Positions 1 through 12,254 of a stretch of DNA of 64,000 nucleotides are shown here, in pieces. How positions within the stretch are numbered: position 1 is the stretch's first letter; the number at the start of each line of letters is the position of its first letter. The DNA lies in contig SDUX01000010.1 in the NCBI GenBank assembly GCA_008729055.1, forward strand, positions 868,001 to 932,000, written 5' to 3'. This DNA is from Pyropia haitanensis (taxonomy: Eukaryota > Rhodophyta > Bangiophyceae > Bangiales > Bangiaceae). The notes beneath the pieces were generated by a model. That model was not told the origin of the DNA, made no database searches, and was given only the letters and a program-made list of their open reading frames with translations. The position numbers and the translations under genes are program-made.

Positions 1-491
1 CGCGGCGGTCACCCCGCCGAGCCGCCGCGCCGCGCCCGGTGGCCGAGGCGGTGCCCGCCCCCCGCCCCAACCCGGGGGGGGGGGGGGGGGGAGGGACGCG
101 CGGGGGGGGGGCGTCCGACCGCCGCCGCCGGCACCACCACCACCGCCGCCGCTGCTGACCCGGCGTCGGTGCCGCCGGGCGGGCTTCCCCCCCAACGGCG
201 GCGGCGGCGGCGGCGGTGGCGGCGCCCCCCCCCCCCGCCCGCCCCCCCCCCCGGGCGCGCTGGCTTCGTTTGTAGAGCTGCTCGTGACGGCCGCGGCCGA
301 GGCGGCCACCCCCGCCCGCCTCTCGCTGCACCCACAGCTCTGCTGGGCGGGCGGTGTGCTGCGGGGGCCGGCCGGTGACCTCGCTGCCGCACCACCATGG
401 GCGGCGGCTGCTGCTCGCCGTTGCGGCGGCCGCCACGACCGACCCGCCGTCACCGTCGCTGGACCGTTGGCGGGGGGGGGGGGGTGTGTGT

Positions 492-529
<38 letters not shown>

Positions 530-1133
530 GATCGCCGCGGCGGCCGCCGCGGCGGCCGCCGCAACCGCCAACCGCGAACGCGCGGGTGGCGGCGGTCGGC
601 GCGTGCCGCCGGCGGCGGCGGCCGCTGCCGACCCCGCCCGGCGGCGGCGGCGGCGGCCTCGCCCGCGGCTGGCCGCCGCGTCGGCCGCCGCCGCCGCCGC
701 GGCGGCCGCCGTCGGCCGCCGCGGTGCCGCCGCGGCGGCCGCGGCGGCCGCCCGCCGCGACACCTTGGTGGCCGCCCGCCAGACGGTGGCCGGCGAGCCA
801 CGGCCGCCGCTCCTCGCGACCGCCGCGGTGCCGCCGTGCGTCGTTGCGCTCCTGACGGCGGCCGATGGGGGCGGGGGGGGGGAAGGCGGGGGGGGGGGGA
901 GGCGCTCGGCCAACGTGTCATCGCGTTCCGCTCCTTGACGCGGGGGTGGGGGGGGGGGGGGGGTGGGGGGGGCGTGCACATCCCCGCCGCCGCCGCCGCG
1001 CCGCCAATGGTAGTGGCGGCGGCGGCGCCACGCTGCTGCCGGCGGCGCACGCCGCACCGGCCGCCGCCGCGGCCACCTCCAATGGTCGGCCGCCCGCGGC
1101 GGCGGCCACCCGCCGACGGTGGTGGCGTGGCCA

Positions 1134-1170
<37 letters not shown>

Positions 1171-1390
1171 GGTATAGCCGCGGCGGGCTGCCGGCGCGGC
1201 GGCCGCGTCGGCCGCGGCGGCCCGCTGCGGGTGTGCGTCGCGGCCGCGTGGGTGGCGGCGACCGACGGGCGGCTCGCGGCGGCGTTGTTGGGCGGCGGAG
1301 CGGGCGGCGGTGGCGGCCGCCGCGTGCGGGGGTACGGGGAGGCACACCCAGTTAAGGGTGGTCGCTGGGATCTGAAAAAGAACGAGTTAT
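1..1390. other. GC-only low-complexity stretch, no assignable gene
   Basis: The stretch is built from GCC/GGC-type triplets and G or C runs, so every frame stays open and open reading alone means nothing. A plus-strand frame around 260-470 and another around 490-870 give Ala-rich helix-like peptide, which could be the 3' part of a gene broken by G runs, but no domain is recognisable. Composition becomes ordinary after about 1340. Confidence 0.4.
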
Positions 1391-3541
1391 AGCAAATACA
1401 TCCACATTTCAAGAGGCACTTTCACGCAGTTCACGCGGTGGGTGGGCCAGCAACGCCGTGGAACGCACCATCTCTCGTCCACCCCGCTATCGACCGCATC
1501 GCTCTGTGACCCCCCCAGCCTTCCCAGCCACCGTCGGCGTCTTACCGACGGGGCGCTCGGATCGGACTTTCCCTCCTTTGAGTTTCTGTGCTGTCTCCTC
1601 GGTCGGCTACACCTGGGTAACTCACGCTATGAGCGCTCCAGCAATGGACCACATCCCAAGGTATGTTTCGACGTGTGGCCGTGAAGCGGAGTGAAGCGCT
1701 TATGTACCGCTGGGGGTTATGGTGCAATCAATCGGGGCAGATCTTTCTGGTTGTGCCCATACAAGGTAACCATGCGAGTCTGCATCGCTTCCTATTTTCT
1801 GTATTTTTTTTCTCGGCGCTGACCGTGTTCTTCTCTTTTTTTTTCCTGGCGCAGTGGTGTACATGAGGCCGCCTGTCTGGTAAAGGATTTTGTTGATTGT
1901 ACCTCTGGACGGCACCTGGCTTTTGTCTGCACCTCGTGTGTCACTCCTTTCCTCCACTCCACCCTCGCTACGGACGAGTGGCTCGCCGGTGGCAGAAACG
2001 GGCCCATCGCGTGGGGGGGATGGGGGCACAGGCGGCAGCGGGATGCTCGGTCCACGTAGGGTGCACATGGGCGCTAGTGGCCGTACAGCTCCACCGGGCG
2101 GGGGTGGGGGAGGGGGCACGCCGGGAGGGACAGGGGGGGGCGCCGGGCGGGAGGGACTCGGGCAACACTCGGGTCGGCGGACAGACCAGTCCAGGCAGGG
2201 GGACCACGGTCAGCCTATGCAGAGGTGCCCAGCGTCTGAGACGAAAGGGGGCGACGCGCGAGAACAGCAGCGGCAGGTACGGCAGGGGGTGGCATCGGCA
2301 GACGTCGTCCCGTGGGAGAGGCGGCGACGTATAGCATGGAAGACGGCCGGCAGGAGGGGGATGGAGGTGGGGACAGCAAGGGAGGGAGAGCGCTCTCAAG
2401 GAGGATGCGACGCTCGATTTTTCACACTCGCCCGTTCAAACAGCTTGCGCGCGGCCAAATGTTTGCTTGCGTCGCAGTCCCCACCAGCTCTCACACGAGC
2501 TCTGGGGCTGTTCAGTACATGCTTTTTCACCACCTTCATAACTCCATTGGGCAGGAGAGCTTCAAAGAGAAAAACACTGTCCTAAATGTGACGTGTACCA
2601 ACCAGAGAGCAGGAGCAGTAGATGAAACATGAGGGCAGCCAACGAGAGGGCAGAACGGCATTCGAAAAGCCGCATGTCCCAGATAGACCGGTCTTAACTG
2701 GGTGTGGAGGGGGGGCGGGGGGGGGGCAAGGCCGTCATTGGTATTGCCGTGGGTGGTGGCGGGGGGGGGGTGGCCGGCTTGGTGCGTCTGGGGTCGTTCA
2801 CACGAAGCGGGCCGGTTGGGGGACCCGCATCGAGGGGGGGGGGGGGGGGTGGCCTCCGTCGGTTGGCACACGTGACCCCCCACCGCACACCCACTCATTA
2901 TATGTATTCGAGAACCGGTGGCCAAAGTATTGTCCATCGAATTCGGATGATTGACATACACCAGCGCCCCACGTCGCCTTCTTGACTATTCGGCATCCTT
3001 GTACGAGGGAGCGCCGCGACGTTTGCAGGGCGGCTTGCCCGGGACGGCCTCTACGCCCGGCCCCCGCGTGGCGACCAACGATAGGGACGGGCACTGCCAC
3101 GGGGAGGATCTCCTTGCCTCGGCCACAGTGGGGAGAAGCGAGGGGGGTGGGACAACCGCCGCGGCCATGGCCAACAGACCCATCCAGGGGCTGCGGAAGC
3201 CGCGTCCACAAGGCACGGGCGGCGCGGCCGTGCATCTCGGAACGCCTCCTCCCGTGTGTGTGCTACGCTCACCACCTCGCCGCCATCGCACAGCCAGGGG
3301 CCAAGGCTCGCGCTATGTGGCTTCTTGAGCCGGGAGAGCGACAGTGGCTTCTCCGGTTCCGCGAGAGTCGTGCAACCGCGGGCTGACCAGCTTCCGTTGC
3401 GTGCTGGCTTCTCCCCCTTGCAAACCTGCGGAGAACAGCGCCCAAGCGCGTGGACGACGGTACACCTGTTGGCAGCAGGACCCCCTTGCCGAGCCAGCTT
3501 ATCCCATTTCTTCCTCTCCTCAGGCCCCAGCGGCCGCGACG
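1391..3541. other. Intergenic or 5' untranslated region before the alpha-kinase
   Basis: No frame here reads as a recognisable protein. A donor-like site (AAG followed by GTATGT) lies near 1660 and a pyrimidine tract ending in CAG lies near 1855, so a non-coding 5' exon is possible. A second pyrimidine tract ending in CTCAG sits at about 3500-3522, just before the kinase start codon. It may be a splice acceptor or the CT-rich leader seen before several genes in this window. Confidence 0.4.
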
Positions 3542-4538
3542 ATGGGGCAGCCCGGCGAGCAACGGCTGTGCTACCGCTGCGGCTGCCGCCGTGCGCGTGC
3601 CGACTACCGCGCCGAGCAGTGGTCCGGGCAGCGCTCGCGCGGGCGCTACTGTGCGGGCTGCGAGGCCAACCGGGAGAGCGCGGCGGACGCGGCGCGCCTC
3701 GCGGCGGGCCTCGACAGTGGCCACGCGCACGGGTGCATCCTCGACGACGGCCAGCTGGACCACCCGTTTGCCGGTGGCCGCTGCCGCTGGGTCGCGTCGT
3801 CCACGTACCGGGACGGCCACCAGCTCGCGGGCAACCGGGCGGTGGCCAAGTGGTTCAAGGCGGGCGCCGCGTTTGACAGTACCTCTTTTTGTCAAGGACC
3901 TCCGGGCGGTGGCCAAGGCGGTCGAGCTGGTCGAGGCGTTCAATGGGGAGCAAGTCGCGAACGGCCTCATCCAGGTCAACACGCCAGAGGTGTGGGAGTT
4001 TAGCCGCAACTGCGGGCGGGGCTACGCGGGCAAGAAGCACCTCGTCGAACGCTACACCCACAACTACCTGCGGTTCAACTCCAACTCGGGGTGGACCAAC
4101 ACCGCCGTCCGCTGGGGGGACATCATGCACGCGCTGAGCCACTACACGTACCACGCCAGCGACAAGCAGCTGGTGCTGGTGGACCTGCAGGGCGGCGTCT
4201 TTCCCGGCGGCGCCATCCTCACCGACCCGGTCATCCTGAGCGAGGGGCGCTCGTACGGGGTGACGGAACTGGGCGCGGCGGGCATCTCCACCTGGTTTGC
4301 CACGCACGAGTGCACCGACTTTTGCCGCCGCTCGTGGCTGACGCCGGCCAACCCCACCCGGCACTACCCGGTGGGGCGGGAGACGACCATGGAGGAGCCG
4401 CCGCAGACGGGCAGTCGTGCTGGCGGGCCGCCACCGTGGGGGCGGCCCGTCAAGCAGGAGTCAGACGCTGACGGGAGAGCCCGCCCCGCCACGCGCCGCC
4501 GGGGCGCTCGTCAGGGCGGCGGCACGAGGCGGGGTTGA
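3542..4538 (+). CDS. Alpha-kinase (atypical protein kinase) with N-terminal Cys-pair motif, one frame break
   Basis: The protein should phosphorylate Ser/Thr as a member of the alpha-kinase family (EF2K, myosin heavy chain kinase, Vwka). After the start at 3542 there is a CYRCGC ... CAGC pair arrangement (residues 10-40) that could bind zinc. The kinase region follows: AVAKWFK with the likely ATP lysine, RFNSNSGW, QLVLVDLQGG with the catalytic Asp, ILTDPVI, GVTELG, and HECTDFC, the His/Cys zinc-binding end of the fold. The first 116 codons are in one frame and the rest in another. Dropping one T from the T5 run at 3886-3890 joins them into about 331 residues with continuous similarity across the joint. 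An 18-base GT...AG there is too short to be an intron and would not restore the frame. The C-terminus after the fold is short and Pro/Arg-rich. The substrate is unknown. Confidence 0.82.
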
Positions 4539-6646
4539 CGGCGCGGGCGCCGCGGCGCCGAGCCGCCGTCGCGGGCGGCGGCTCCACGCACGGCGCCGCC
4601 AATGGCCACGTACCGCTGTGCTGCCGCGCGGAGGCCGGGGGTGTTTTGGCGGGAATTCTGTCCGCTGCTTTGCTCGCCTCGACCGGCTGCCGTGCCCGCT
4701 CGCCGCGAGCCGCTCGTGCGGCAGCGCGCCGGCGCGACCACCCCCCCCGACGGCCACCCCCCCAGGCCCCCCATCCTCGTGGCACGCGCGCGAGCCGCCT
4801 CCCCGAGACCGCCCTCCCTCCTCAGTACGCGCCGTTGGGGCGGTCTGGCCGTGCCGCCGCCGCCGCCGCCCACGGCCGACGCCCGCCGCCGCAGCCACAA
4901 CGACTGCCGCACCGGCCAGCGCTCGCACGCGGGCGCGCTGCCGCCGCAGTGGCGCCCGCACGGCAACGGCTGCGCGGCGCCGCCAGTGGCCAGCCGCCAT
5001 GCCGCAGCGGGAGCCGTCGGTGGCGCAAAGCGCTCCCCTCCCGCCGGGCCCGCGCTACCGCCCGCCCCCCCGTCACCTCCTGCCCCACCCCAGCGCGGCG
5101 CCCGCGGTCGCCAGCGATCTGGTCGGCAACAGCAGTGCTGCTGGTCGTGGTCATGGCCGCGACATTATCGCCACCGCAACGGCCGTCGCGTTCAATGGCA
5201 ACAGGGGGCCGGGCGGGCGGGGGAGGGGAGCGGCGACGTTTTCCACCGAAGCGTGCCCCCTCGCAAGAGGTGATGCGGACAACTACCTGACCCACCTCCC
5301 CCCCTGCGCGCCCGGCGGGACGGCGCGCTCACCCCCCCCACCCGGATGGGGAGCCGTGTCGCGGCGAGCGGCCGCCACGGGGTAGCCCGGAAGCAGGATG
5401 GGCGCGGAGGAAAGAGAGGGGGAAGCAGAGGAGGGCGACGACGTGGCCGCGCCGGCCGGTGCGGGCCTCTCCCTCACGCGTGGGGGTCGCCCCCGCCGCG
5501 GCGGCCGCGTGGACAGCGCACGCAGCGGCAGCGGCAGCGGAATGGGCGGCGGCGGCGGTAGCCGAGGCGGCGGCTAGGACGGCCGCAAAGACGGCGACGG
5601 CGGCCAGCAGACGGACTACCCCCTCCCCGAGCGGCACGCTCCCTCTTCGGCCGGCGGGGTGAGCACGGCTGGCGGCAGCGCCCGCGGCAGCGGTGACGGT
5701 GCGGGCGGTCGCGGCTGGGACAGCCCCTCCGTCGTGGCGCATCCGAGCGGTCCGTCGTCCGCCCCTCCTGCCATCCCCCCTGGCCGCTGGGCACGTGGAC
5801 AGCGGCCCGCACCGGGCGTGCGAGCACCATCACGGGAGAGGGCGACGCCGGCAGAGGGTACACCGCGCCTGCGCCCACCACCACCACCGCCACCATCGCC
5901 TTCCGACGCCGCCGCTGCTCCGCCCACCGCCGCTGTCACCGCCGCGCCACCCCCCCCCGACCGAGCCTTCCCGACCCGCCATTGACGCCAGCACCTCCCT
6001 CGTCGACGGCGGTCGAGTCCATCACGGCCTTGATGGCGACGGCACCACACCTGCAGACAGCAAGGGAAGCGCATCGGGGGTAACCGCCGCGGGCGGCCGC
6101 CACCCCCGTCCCCCACCGTCGGCGCGGGACCCCAGAACAGCGTCACCGCGCCCTACACACCCTCAGTGGATAAGGTAGAGAGCCGGCGCGGCGGCTAGCC
6201 GGCGCGTGCACGCGGCGTAGCCGGCGTGCGGCCCCGCCGCCCGCGCCCGCGTCGGCGCAGCCGCCCCACGCGCGCCGCACATGCGCGGCGCTGGCGCAGC
6301 GACGCTGCCGCCGCGGCGCCCCCCCCCCCCCACCATGACCCGTGGGGCGCGCTCTCCCCCCCCCCGCCCACGCCGCCCGCGGCGCCCGCGGCGGCGCCCC
6401 GTCAATGGCGGCCGCGTCGGCCGCGGCCGGACCCCGCCGTGACTGCGCGGCGGCTCGCGCCACCGGCGCCACGCACCGCCCGTGGCGGCCGCCAACGTGG
6501 CACGGGCGGCGGCGGCGGCGGCGGCGGCGACGGCACGACGGCGGAGGTGGCGGCAGGGGCGGGTGCGGCGGCCGCGGCGGCGGGAGGGTACCAGCGGGGG
6601 GGGGCGGCCTCGGCACGAGGGCGGCGGGGGTGGTCGGCCGCGCGGT

Positions 6647-6677
<31 letters not shown>

Positions 6678-8511
6678 GCGACGCCGACGCGGCCACGCCG
6701 ACGCCAGCGGCACGACCAGCAGCGCGCCGGCACCGCCGTCGCCGCCGGCGGGCGCGTCGCCGCGGCGGCCGCACGGGCGGGGCGGATCCGCCAGCGTCGG
6801 GGGCGTGTCCCGTCGAGGTGGGCGGCCCCCCCCCCCCCCCCCCCCACCCACCACCCGCGCCCCGCGGCGGCGCGCGCGCCAGGGGGTTCTCGGCGTCACG
6901 CCGCCGCGGCGGCCGCGCGCCGGCGCGCACGGCCGCGGCAGGCCGCGACGGCCGCGCCGCCACCGCGGCCGCGTCGTGGCGCGACGCCACCGCCGCGTCG
7001 CCGACTGCAGTGACACCCTCGAGGCGTGGTTCGTGGCTGACAACTACCCTGCTCTAGCTAGTAGCCGCAGCAACGGTCAAGGTGTCAGTGCGAGGGACGG
7101 TGCGCCGCTTCCAGACGCGCAACGCACTCTTCCGATTGGCCAGCGACCGTCAACTGCCATGACACACGCCCGCGGCGGGGGGGGGCGGAGCCCACCCGCG
7201 GGCGCGCCTGACACCCCAGCAGACGACACGGGACGCGGAGGACTTTGTTGTCCTCGCACCGACGCATGGAATGGGATCACCCCGAGATCGAAATCCCCTC
7301 TCCCTAATTGCGCACGGGGGGCCCTCGTGCCACGTGCGGCGCGATCCACGACGACGAGGAGAGCCCGTTTCCGCCCCCGCGCGGGGGGGCGGCGCCCGCG
7401 CGGTCGCTGCGTGCGGGGGGGGGGGGGGGGGGACCCCAGCTTACAAATGCGGCACTGTCGCCGCCGCGGGCAACGCCTCTCTCGTCCTGCGCGCGGCGCC
7501 TGCGGGGAACGCGAAAGTGCTCTCGTGACCCTTTTTTTGTTGTCATGCGGCGATTGCGCGCGCGAAGCAGCCTCTGCCAGGAGGAACCGCAGCGAGGGGG
7601 GGGCACGGGCACGGGCAGGGGCAGGAGGGGGGGGGGGGGGGGGGGGGGGGGGGCATGAATTCGCCGCGCCGCCGCCGCCGCCGTCGCCACGCGCTGCTGC
7701 TGCCGTCGTCTGCCGGGCCGGCCACAGTCTGGGCGGCGGGTGGCGGGTGGCCGAGGGGGGGTGGGGGGGGTGGGGTGGGGTGGGGGGGTGGGGGGGGTGG
7801 GGTGGGGGGGGGGGGGGGCGGGGTTGCCGCGCCGCTGCTTGTGGCGCTCCCGTCGTCGCCGCGGCCCGCCGCCCACGTCCGGGCCCGCCGCGCTCCTCCA
7901 CCCCCCCCCCCCCCTCCACGCGCGCTCGCAGCGCGTCCGCCTCGACCGTCGTCATCCCCCCCCCCCCCCCCCCCCGCCCCCCCCGCGTGCGGTTCCCCCC
8001 CCCCCCTGTGTCCCCTTCCCGCCCGGCGGCGCGCCCTCCCCCCCCCCCGCCCGTGTCGATGAGCGGCGCGTCGACCGGCGGCGCGTCGGGGTGTGCATGT
8101 GCAGCGGCTGGGCGGCGGCCGCCCGTGTGCGGCGCGTACGCCCGTGGTGCGGCCGTGCGGCCGTGTCGGGGAAGCCCGTTGGTGCGCCGGCGGCGGCGTC
8201 GTTGGGGTGCCGCCCGCCCGCGGCGTGCCCCGTTGGCGGCGCGCCGCCCGTCCCTGCGTCGGGGTGCGTGAGCCACCGCGGCGGACGTGGCGGTGGGGTT
8301 GGTCTGGGGTAGACGCGGCTGGGACGGTGCTTGCCGCGGACGGGCCGCTGGGGACCGCGTCGTCGCGGTTTCCGTTGCACCGGCGCTCGTGGCGGGCCGC
8401 CACCCGCTGTCGCGGCGTCCGTGCTTTGTGTTTGTGTGGGTGCGCGCTCACCCCCGCGGTGTGCGTGTCGGGGGCCGGCGGTTGCTCACCGGGTGCGGGC
8501 CGTTGGCGGCC
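4539..8511. other. Long GC-rich stretch with G/C homopolymers, no recognised gene
   Basis: Both strands stay open for hundreds of codons because there is almost no A or T. None of the frames shows a domain or a consistent composition. A minus-strand frame around 5400-5700 contains one Ala/Val-rich hydrophobic stretch, and a plus frame around 5660-5985 is Pro/Ser-rich; neither is enough to call a gene. The stretch holds a G27 run at 7627-7653 and C runs at 7900-8050. The last 200 bases are presumably the promoter and leader of the AGC kinase. Confidence 0.35.
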
Positions 8512-11206
8512 ATGGCAACGGGCGACGCGGCGCCGGCCGCCTCTCCTCGAGGCCCCCTCCCCGCCCTGCGGCTGCCGTCCTCATCAGAGTCCCCCCACGG
8601 GGCGGCATCGCCCGGCGCGTCGGCCGACACGCACGCCCCACGGCTGCCCGTGTCGCCGTCGCCGCGGCTGCCGCCACTCCCGCACGCCGCCCCGTCGGCG
8701 GACAAGGCGGACAAGGCACGGTCCGCGGCTGCCGCGGCGGCGGCGGCGGCGGCGGCACCGGCGGCGGCACCGGCGGCGGCGGCGCTGCCCAGAGCGCGCC
8801 ACAGTAGCCGGCACGGCGGCCACGCCGGCGGTGACGGCGCGGCGGCGGCGGCGGCGGCGGACGGGAACGGGTCGAGCCGGCGGCGGAGTGGCTCGTCGCA
8901 CCACCACCACCACCACCACCACCACCACCACAAGGAGACGGGGCCGCGGGAGAAAAGTCACGACACGGATGGGAGCAGCGGCGGCGGTAGCGGCGGGGTG
9001 GGCGGCGGCTCGTCCTCGTCCCGCCGGTCTGGGCGGAGCCACTCCAACGCCGCCGGTGGCGGCGGCAGCCACCGCTCGTCCGACGCGCTGCTCGTCGACG
9101 ATGAGAGCGCGGACTTTGGCAGCGCCAGCGTCGGCGGCCACGGGCGCAAGGCGGCGGCGCAAAAGGGCCTGCCCAAGGTGTCGTCGACGCCCATCCTGCC
9201 GCTGTCACCATCCACCTTTGCGGGCGCGTCGTCGGAGCAGGTGCTCGCCCGGTCGGCGGTGCCCTACTCGGAGGTGTTCCCCGTGCGGGACACGGCGGTG
9301 GTGGGCCCCAAGCACTTTCAAAAGCTCAAGCTGCTCGGCCGCGGCGGCATTGGCAAAGTATACCTCGTGCTGCTCCGCGGCACGGACCGGCTGTACGCGA
9401 TGAAGCAGCTGACCAAGGAGGACATCTTCTCGCGCAACAAGATCCAGCGCGTCATGACGGAGCGGGAGATCCTCGCCACCGCCAGCCACCCGTTTATCGT
9501 GACCATGTACGCGTCGTTTCAGACCACCCACCGGCTGTGCTTTGTGATGGAGTACTGTGCGGGCGGCGAATTTTTTCGCGTCCTCCAGCGGCAGCCCCAA
9601 AAGCGGCTGCGCGAGAGCGCCGCGCGGTTCTACGCGGCGGAGGTGGTGCTCGCGCTCGAGTACCTGCACCACGTGGGCTTTATTTATCGGGACCTCGTAC
9701 GTTTGGGCTGCGCTCGCGCTGTGTGGGGGGGGGGGGGGGGGGGGGGGCGGCCTTACGCGTGGGGTGTGCGGCGGGGTGGGCTCGGCTCGGTGGCGCTCGC
9801 CCACTGGCTTTGTCCTTGGGTTCGTGGCGTTGCTCCTCTGTTGGTATGGGCGGTCCCAATGGCTTGGCCTGGTATCTCGGGCCCTGTTTTGCTCACAGCT
9901 TGCCGTTCCCGTCTTGTGCTGGATGTCTGGCTGGCGTTGGTACCCGCACCCTGGCACCTCCCGATGAATGGCCCGCGCGCGACGGTTGCCCTCGACAGAA
10001 GCCAGAAAACATCCTCATGCGCGCCAATGGCCACATTGCGCTGACGGACTTTGACCTGAGCAAGCAGGCGCACGCGGTGAGCCCGCGCGTCGTGCAGCAG
10101 CAGCTGAGCCTGATGGACAAGATGAAGCACCTGGCGCTGAGCAAGGGCAGCCGCGCGTCGTCGGCGCTCAACCTGCTGGACATTGTCGACTCGGAGCCGG
10201 TGCTGTCCGTGTCGACAACGTCGTTTGTCGGCACGGAAGAGTACATTAGCCCAGAGGTACGTGGCTGTGCCCGCGCGGGCTGCGGCCCAACCGCGGCGGA
10301 CGTGTGGATGGCTGGTGTCGGCGTACTCGGCTTGTGTAGGTGCTCGGTTACTACACGCGGGGGGGTACCGCTTGACCGCCTGCAGTGTGCTAACGGACCC
10401 GCTTCTTGTCGTGTTTTGTCTGTCGGACCTCCGCGCGTACTGCCGGTGTGCGCTCCACGCTTGACGCCGTGTCCATTTTCTCCCACTCCTGTGCAGGTGG
10501 TCAATGGCAACGCGCAAAGCTCTGCGGTGGACTGGTGGACACTGGGCATTCTTGTTTATGAGGTATGTCGCTTCTCCTCCGCGCCCGTCGTCCCTTGCCC
10601 TTGTTGGGGCCCTCCTGTGCGTGTGTCGCTAGCGTGGGTCCCGTGCATCTCCGATAGTTCTTGCTGACTCATCTGCCCCTTGTCTTCTTTCTCATGGTTG
10701 CCTTTTCTATGCTGTGCGTGGCGCGCGACGACGGCCTCGGCGCTCCCCTTTCTCTCTTGGTCCCAGATGCTCTGCGGCACGACGCCCTTCAAAGGCTCCG
10801 CCGCCGACGACACCTTCTCCAACATTGTCAAAGAGAAGCTCCACTGGCCCGACGACGTGCACGTGTCGGCCGAGTGCAAGAGCGTCGTCAAGAAGCTCCT
10901 CCGCCGCGACGCGGACAAGCGGCTGGGCGCGGAAAACGGGGCGAGCGACATCAAGCGGGCGCGCTGGTTTGCCGGCATCAACTTCCCGCTCATCCGCAAC
11001 GAGACGCCGCCGATCGTGCCCAAGACCCACGACCCACACGACCTCTCCCAGTACCGCCCGCTGCGCGACGATGAGGATGACGAGGCGCTGCCGGACGGCG
11101 CCGGGGGGGGGGGGGGACCCGCGCGGGGCCGTTTGCCAACTTTTCGATCCGCCGTGACAGCGCGACGCTGTCGCGGCAGGACTGGATTGGGGAGGACAGC
11201 AGCTAG
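8512..11206 (+). CDS. AGC protein kinase, FPK1/Nrc2/AGCVIII-like (DFD type), four exons
   Basis: A Ser/Thr kinase related to fungal flippase kinases (Fpk1, Nrc2) and plant AGCVIII kinases. Exons are 8512-9696, 9999-10256, 10497-10562 and 10767-11206, with GT-AG introns at 9697-9998, 10257-10496 and 10563-10766, all phase 0. The start has a strong context (GGCGGCCATGG). The first 260 residues are disordered, with poly-Ala and an 11-His run. The domain then shows [24 protein letters not shown] spanning intron 1, TDFDLSKQ with DFD in place of DFG, a long Ser-rich insert, [10 protein letters not shown] and [15 protein letters not shown]. The C-terminal AGC tail (PFANFSIRR) is in another frame after a G14 run at 11103-11116, and ends at TAG 11204-11206. 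Intron 1 holds a G23 run. By analogy it may control lipid flippases or transport, which is inference. Confidence 0.9.
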
Positions 11207-11251
11207 CTTTGGGGGGGGGGGGGGGGGGGGGGGGTGGGCCGCGGTGGGGGA

Positions 11252-11296
<45 letters not shown>

Positions 11297-11892
11297 TGCC
11301 GCTGCGTGGGCGCGTGCGACGCGGCGCCGTGGGCTGGGTACGGGGGTGTGTCCTCGGACGAGCAGCCGGACAAGCGCCTTTTTTTTTTTTTGCTCTCTGC
11401 AGTCGGTGGCGGAGCCGCGCGTGGTGGCGGGCCGTCGGTCGACCCGCGTGGGTGCCCTGTCCCTCGCTCTCCACGAGGTGCGCTGCTCGTGCTAGTAGGA
11501 ATCTAGGTGTGGGGTGTATGTATCAAGACAGACGTGACTGTGTGTGCTGCCCCCGCCCGTTGAGCTCCCACCCGACGCTCCGGCAGTCTGTGGGCAGACC
11601 ATCAGGCAGCGCCGCAGACCCTGCTGTTCGTGTGCGCAGACTAGCAACCGCGTGCCAGTGGCACGACGGCACAGTGGACTCACCGCCCGCGGTCGAGGCC
11701 CGCCCAGGCAAGGCAACAGCCCGGCGGCGCAGCCGCCCACCCATCGGCTCACCCAGCGCTCCGGATGGCCAACGGTGGATGGGCTGGCGGCGGCTCCAAA
11801 CGCGCGGGCGCCCCCTGGTACTCCCATCCCCCCAGACCGCACGCGGCGTGCGCCGCCAACCGCCCCCCCCCCCCCCCACCCCCCCCCCACTC
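11207..11892. other. Intergenic region between two convergent genes
   Basis: This separates the 3' ends of the AGC kinase (plus) and SF3A1 (minus). It starts with a G24 run and a GGC-repeat, then has a T-rich tract ending in CTGCAG at about 11380-11401 that resembles a splice acceptor. No coding exon beyond it is recognisable. Confidence 0.4.
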
Positions 11893-12205
11893 CTACTTTT
11901 TCCGCCCCCCCCGCTCCTTGACCTCGAGCGTCAGCCGTGCGCCCGGCGGCACGTTGTAAAACGCGAGCGTGTGGGCGTCCTTGAGGAACCCCACCGGCGG
12001 GAAGAGCAGCTTTTGCTTGTTGGCCGGCAGCCGCGTCTGCGCCGCGAGCGTCGCCTTGAGCGCGCCGACCGTCGCGCGCAGCGGCACCTCGGCGGTGATG
12101 GTCTGGCCCGACAGGGACCACTCGGCCGCCGCGTGGCGGGGCGCCACGACGCGCAGCTCGACCGCCGCGCCGGTGCGCGCAATCCACGCCTCCTCGTCGA
12201 CGCGC

Positions 12206-12254
<49 letters not shown>

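Noticed and set aside
3872..3896. A mini-intron at the alpha-kinase frame break
   Set aside because: GT...AG here encloses only 18 bases and, being a multiple of three, would not restore the frame. A one-base change in the T5 run does.
6226..8271. A 681-codon plus-strand open frame
   Set aside because: The peptide is Arg/Pro/Gly filler from GC-rich DNA, the opposite strand is equally open, and no domain or codon bias supports it.
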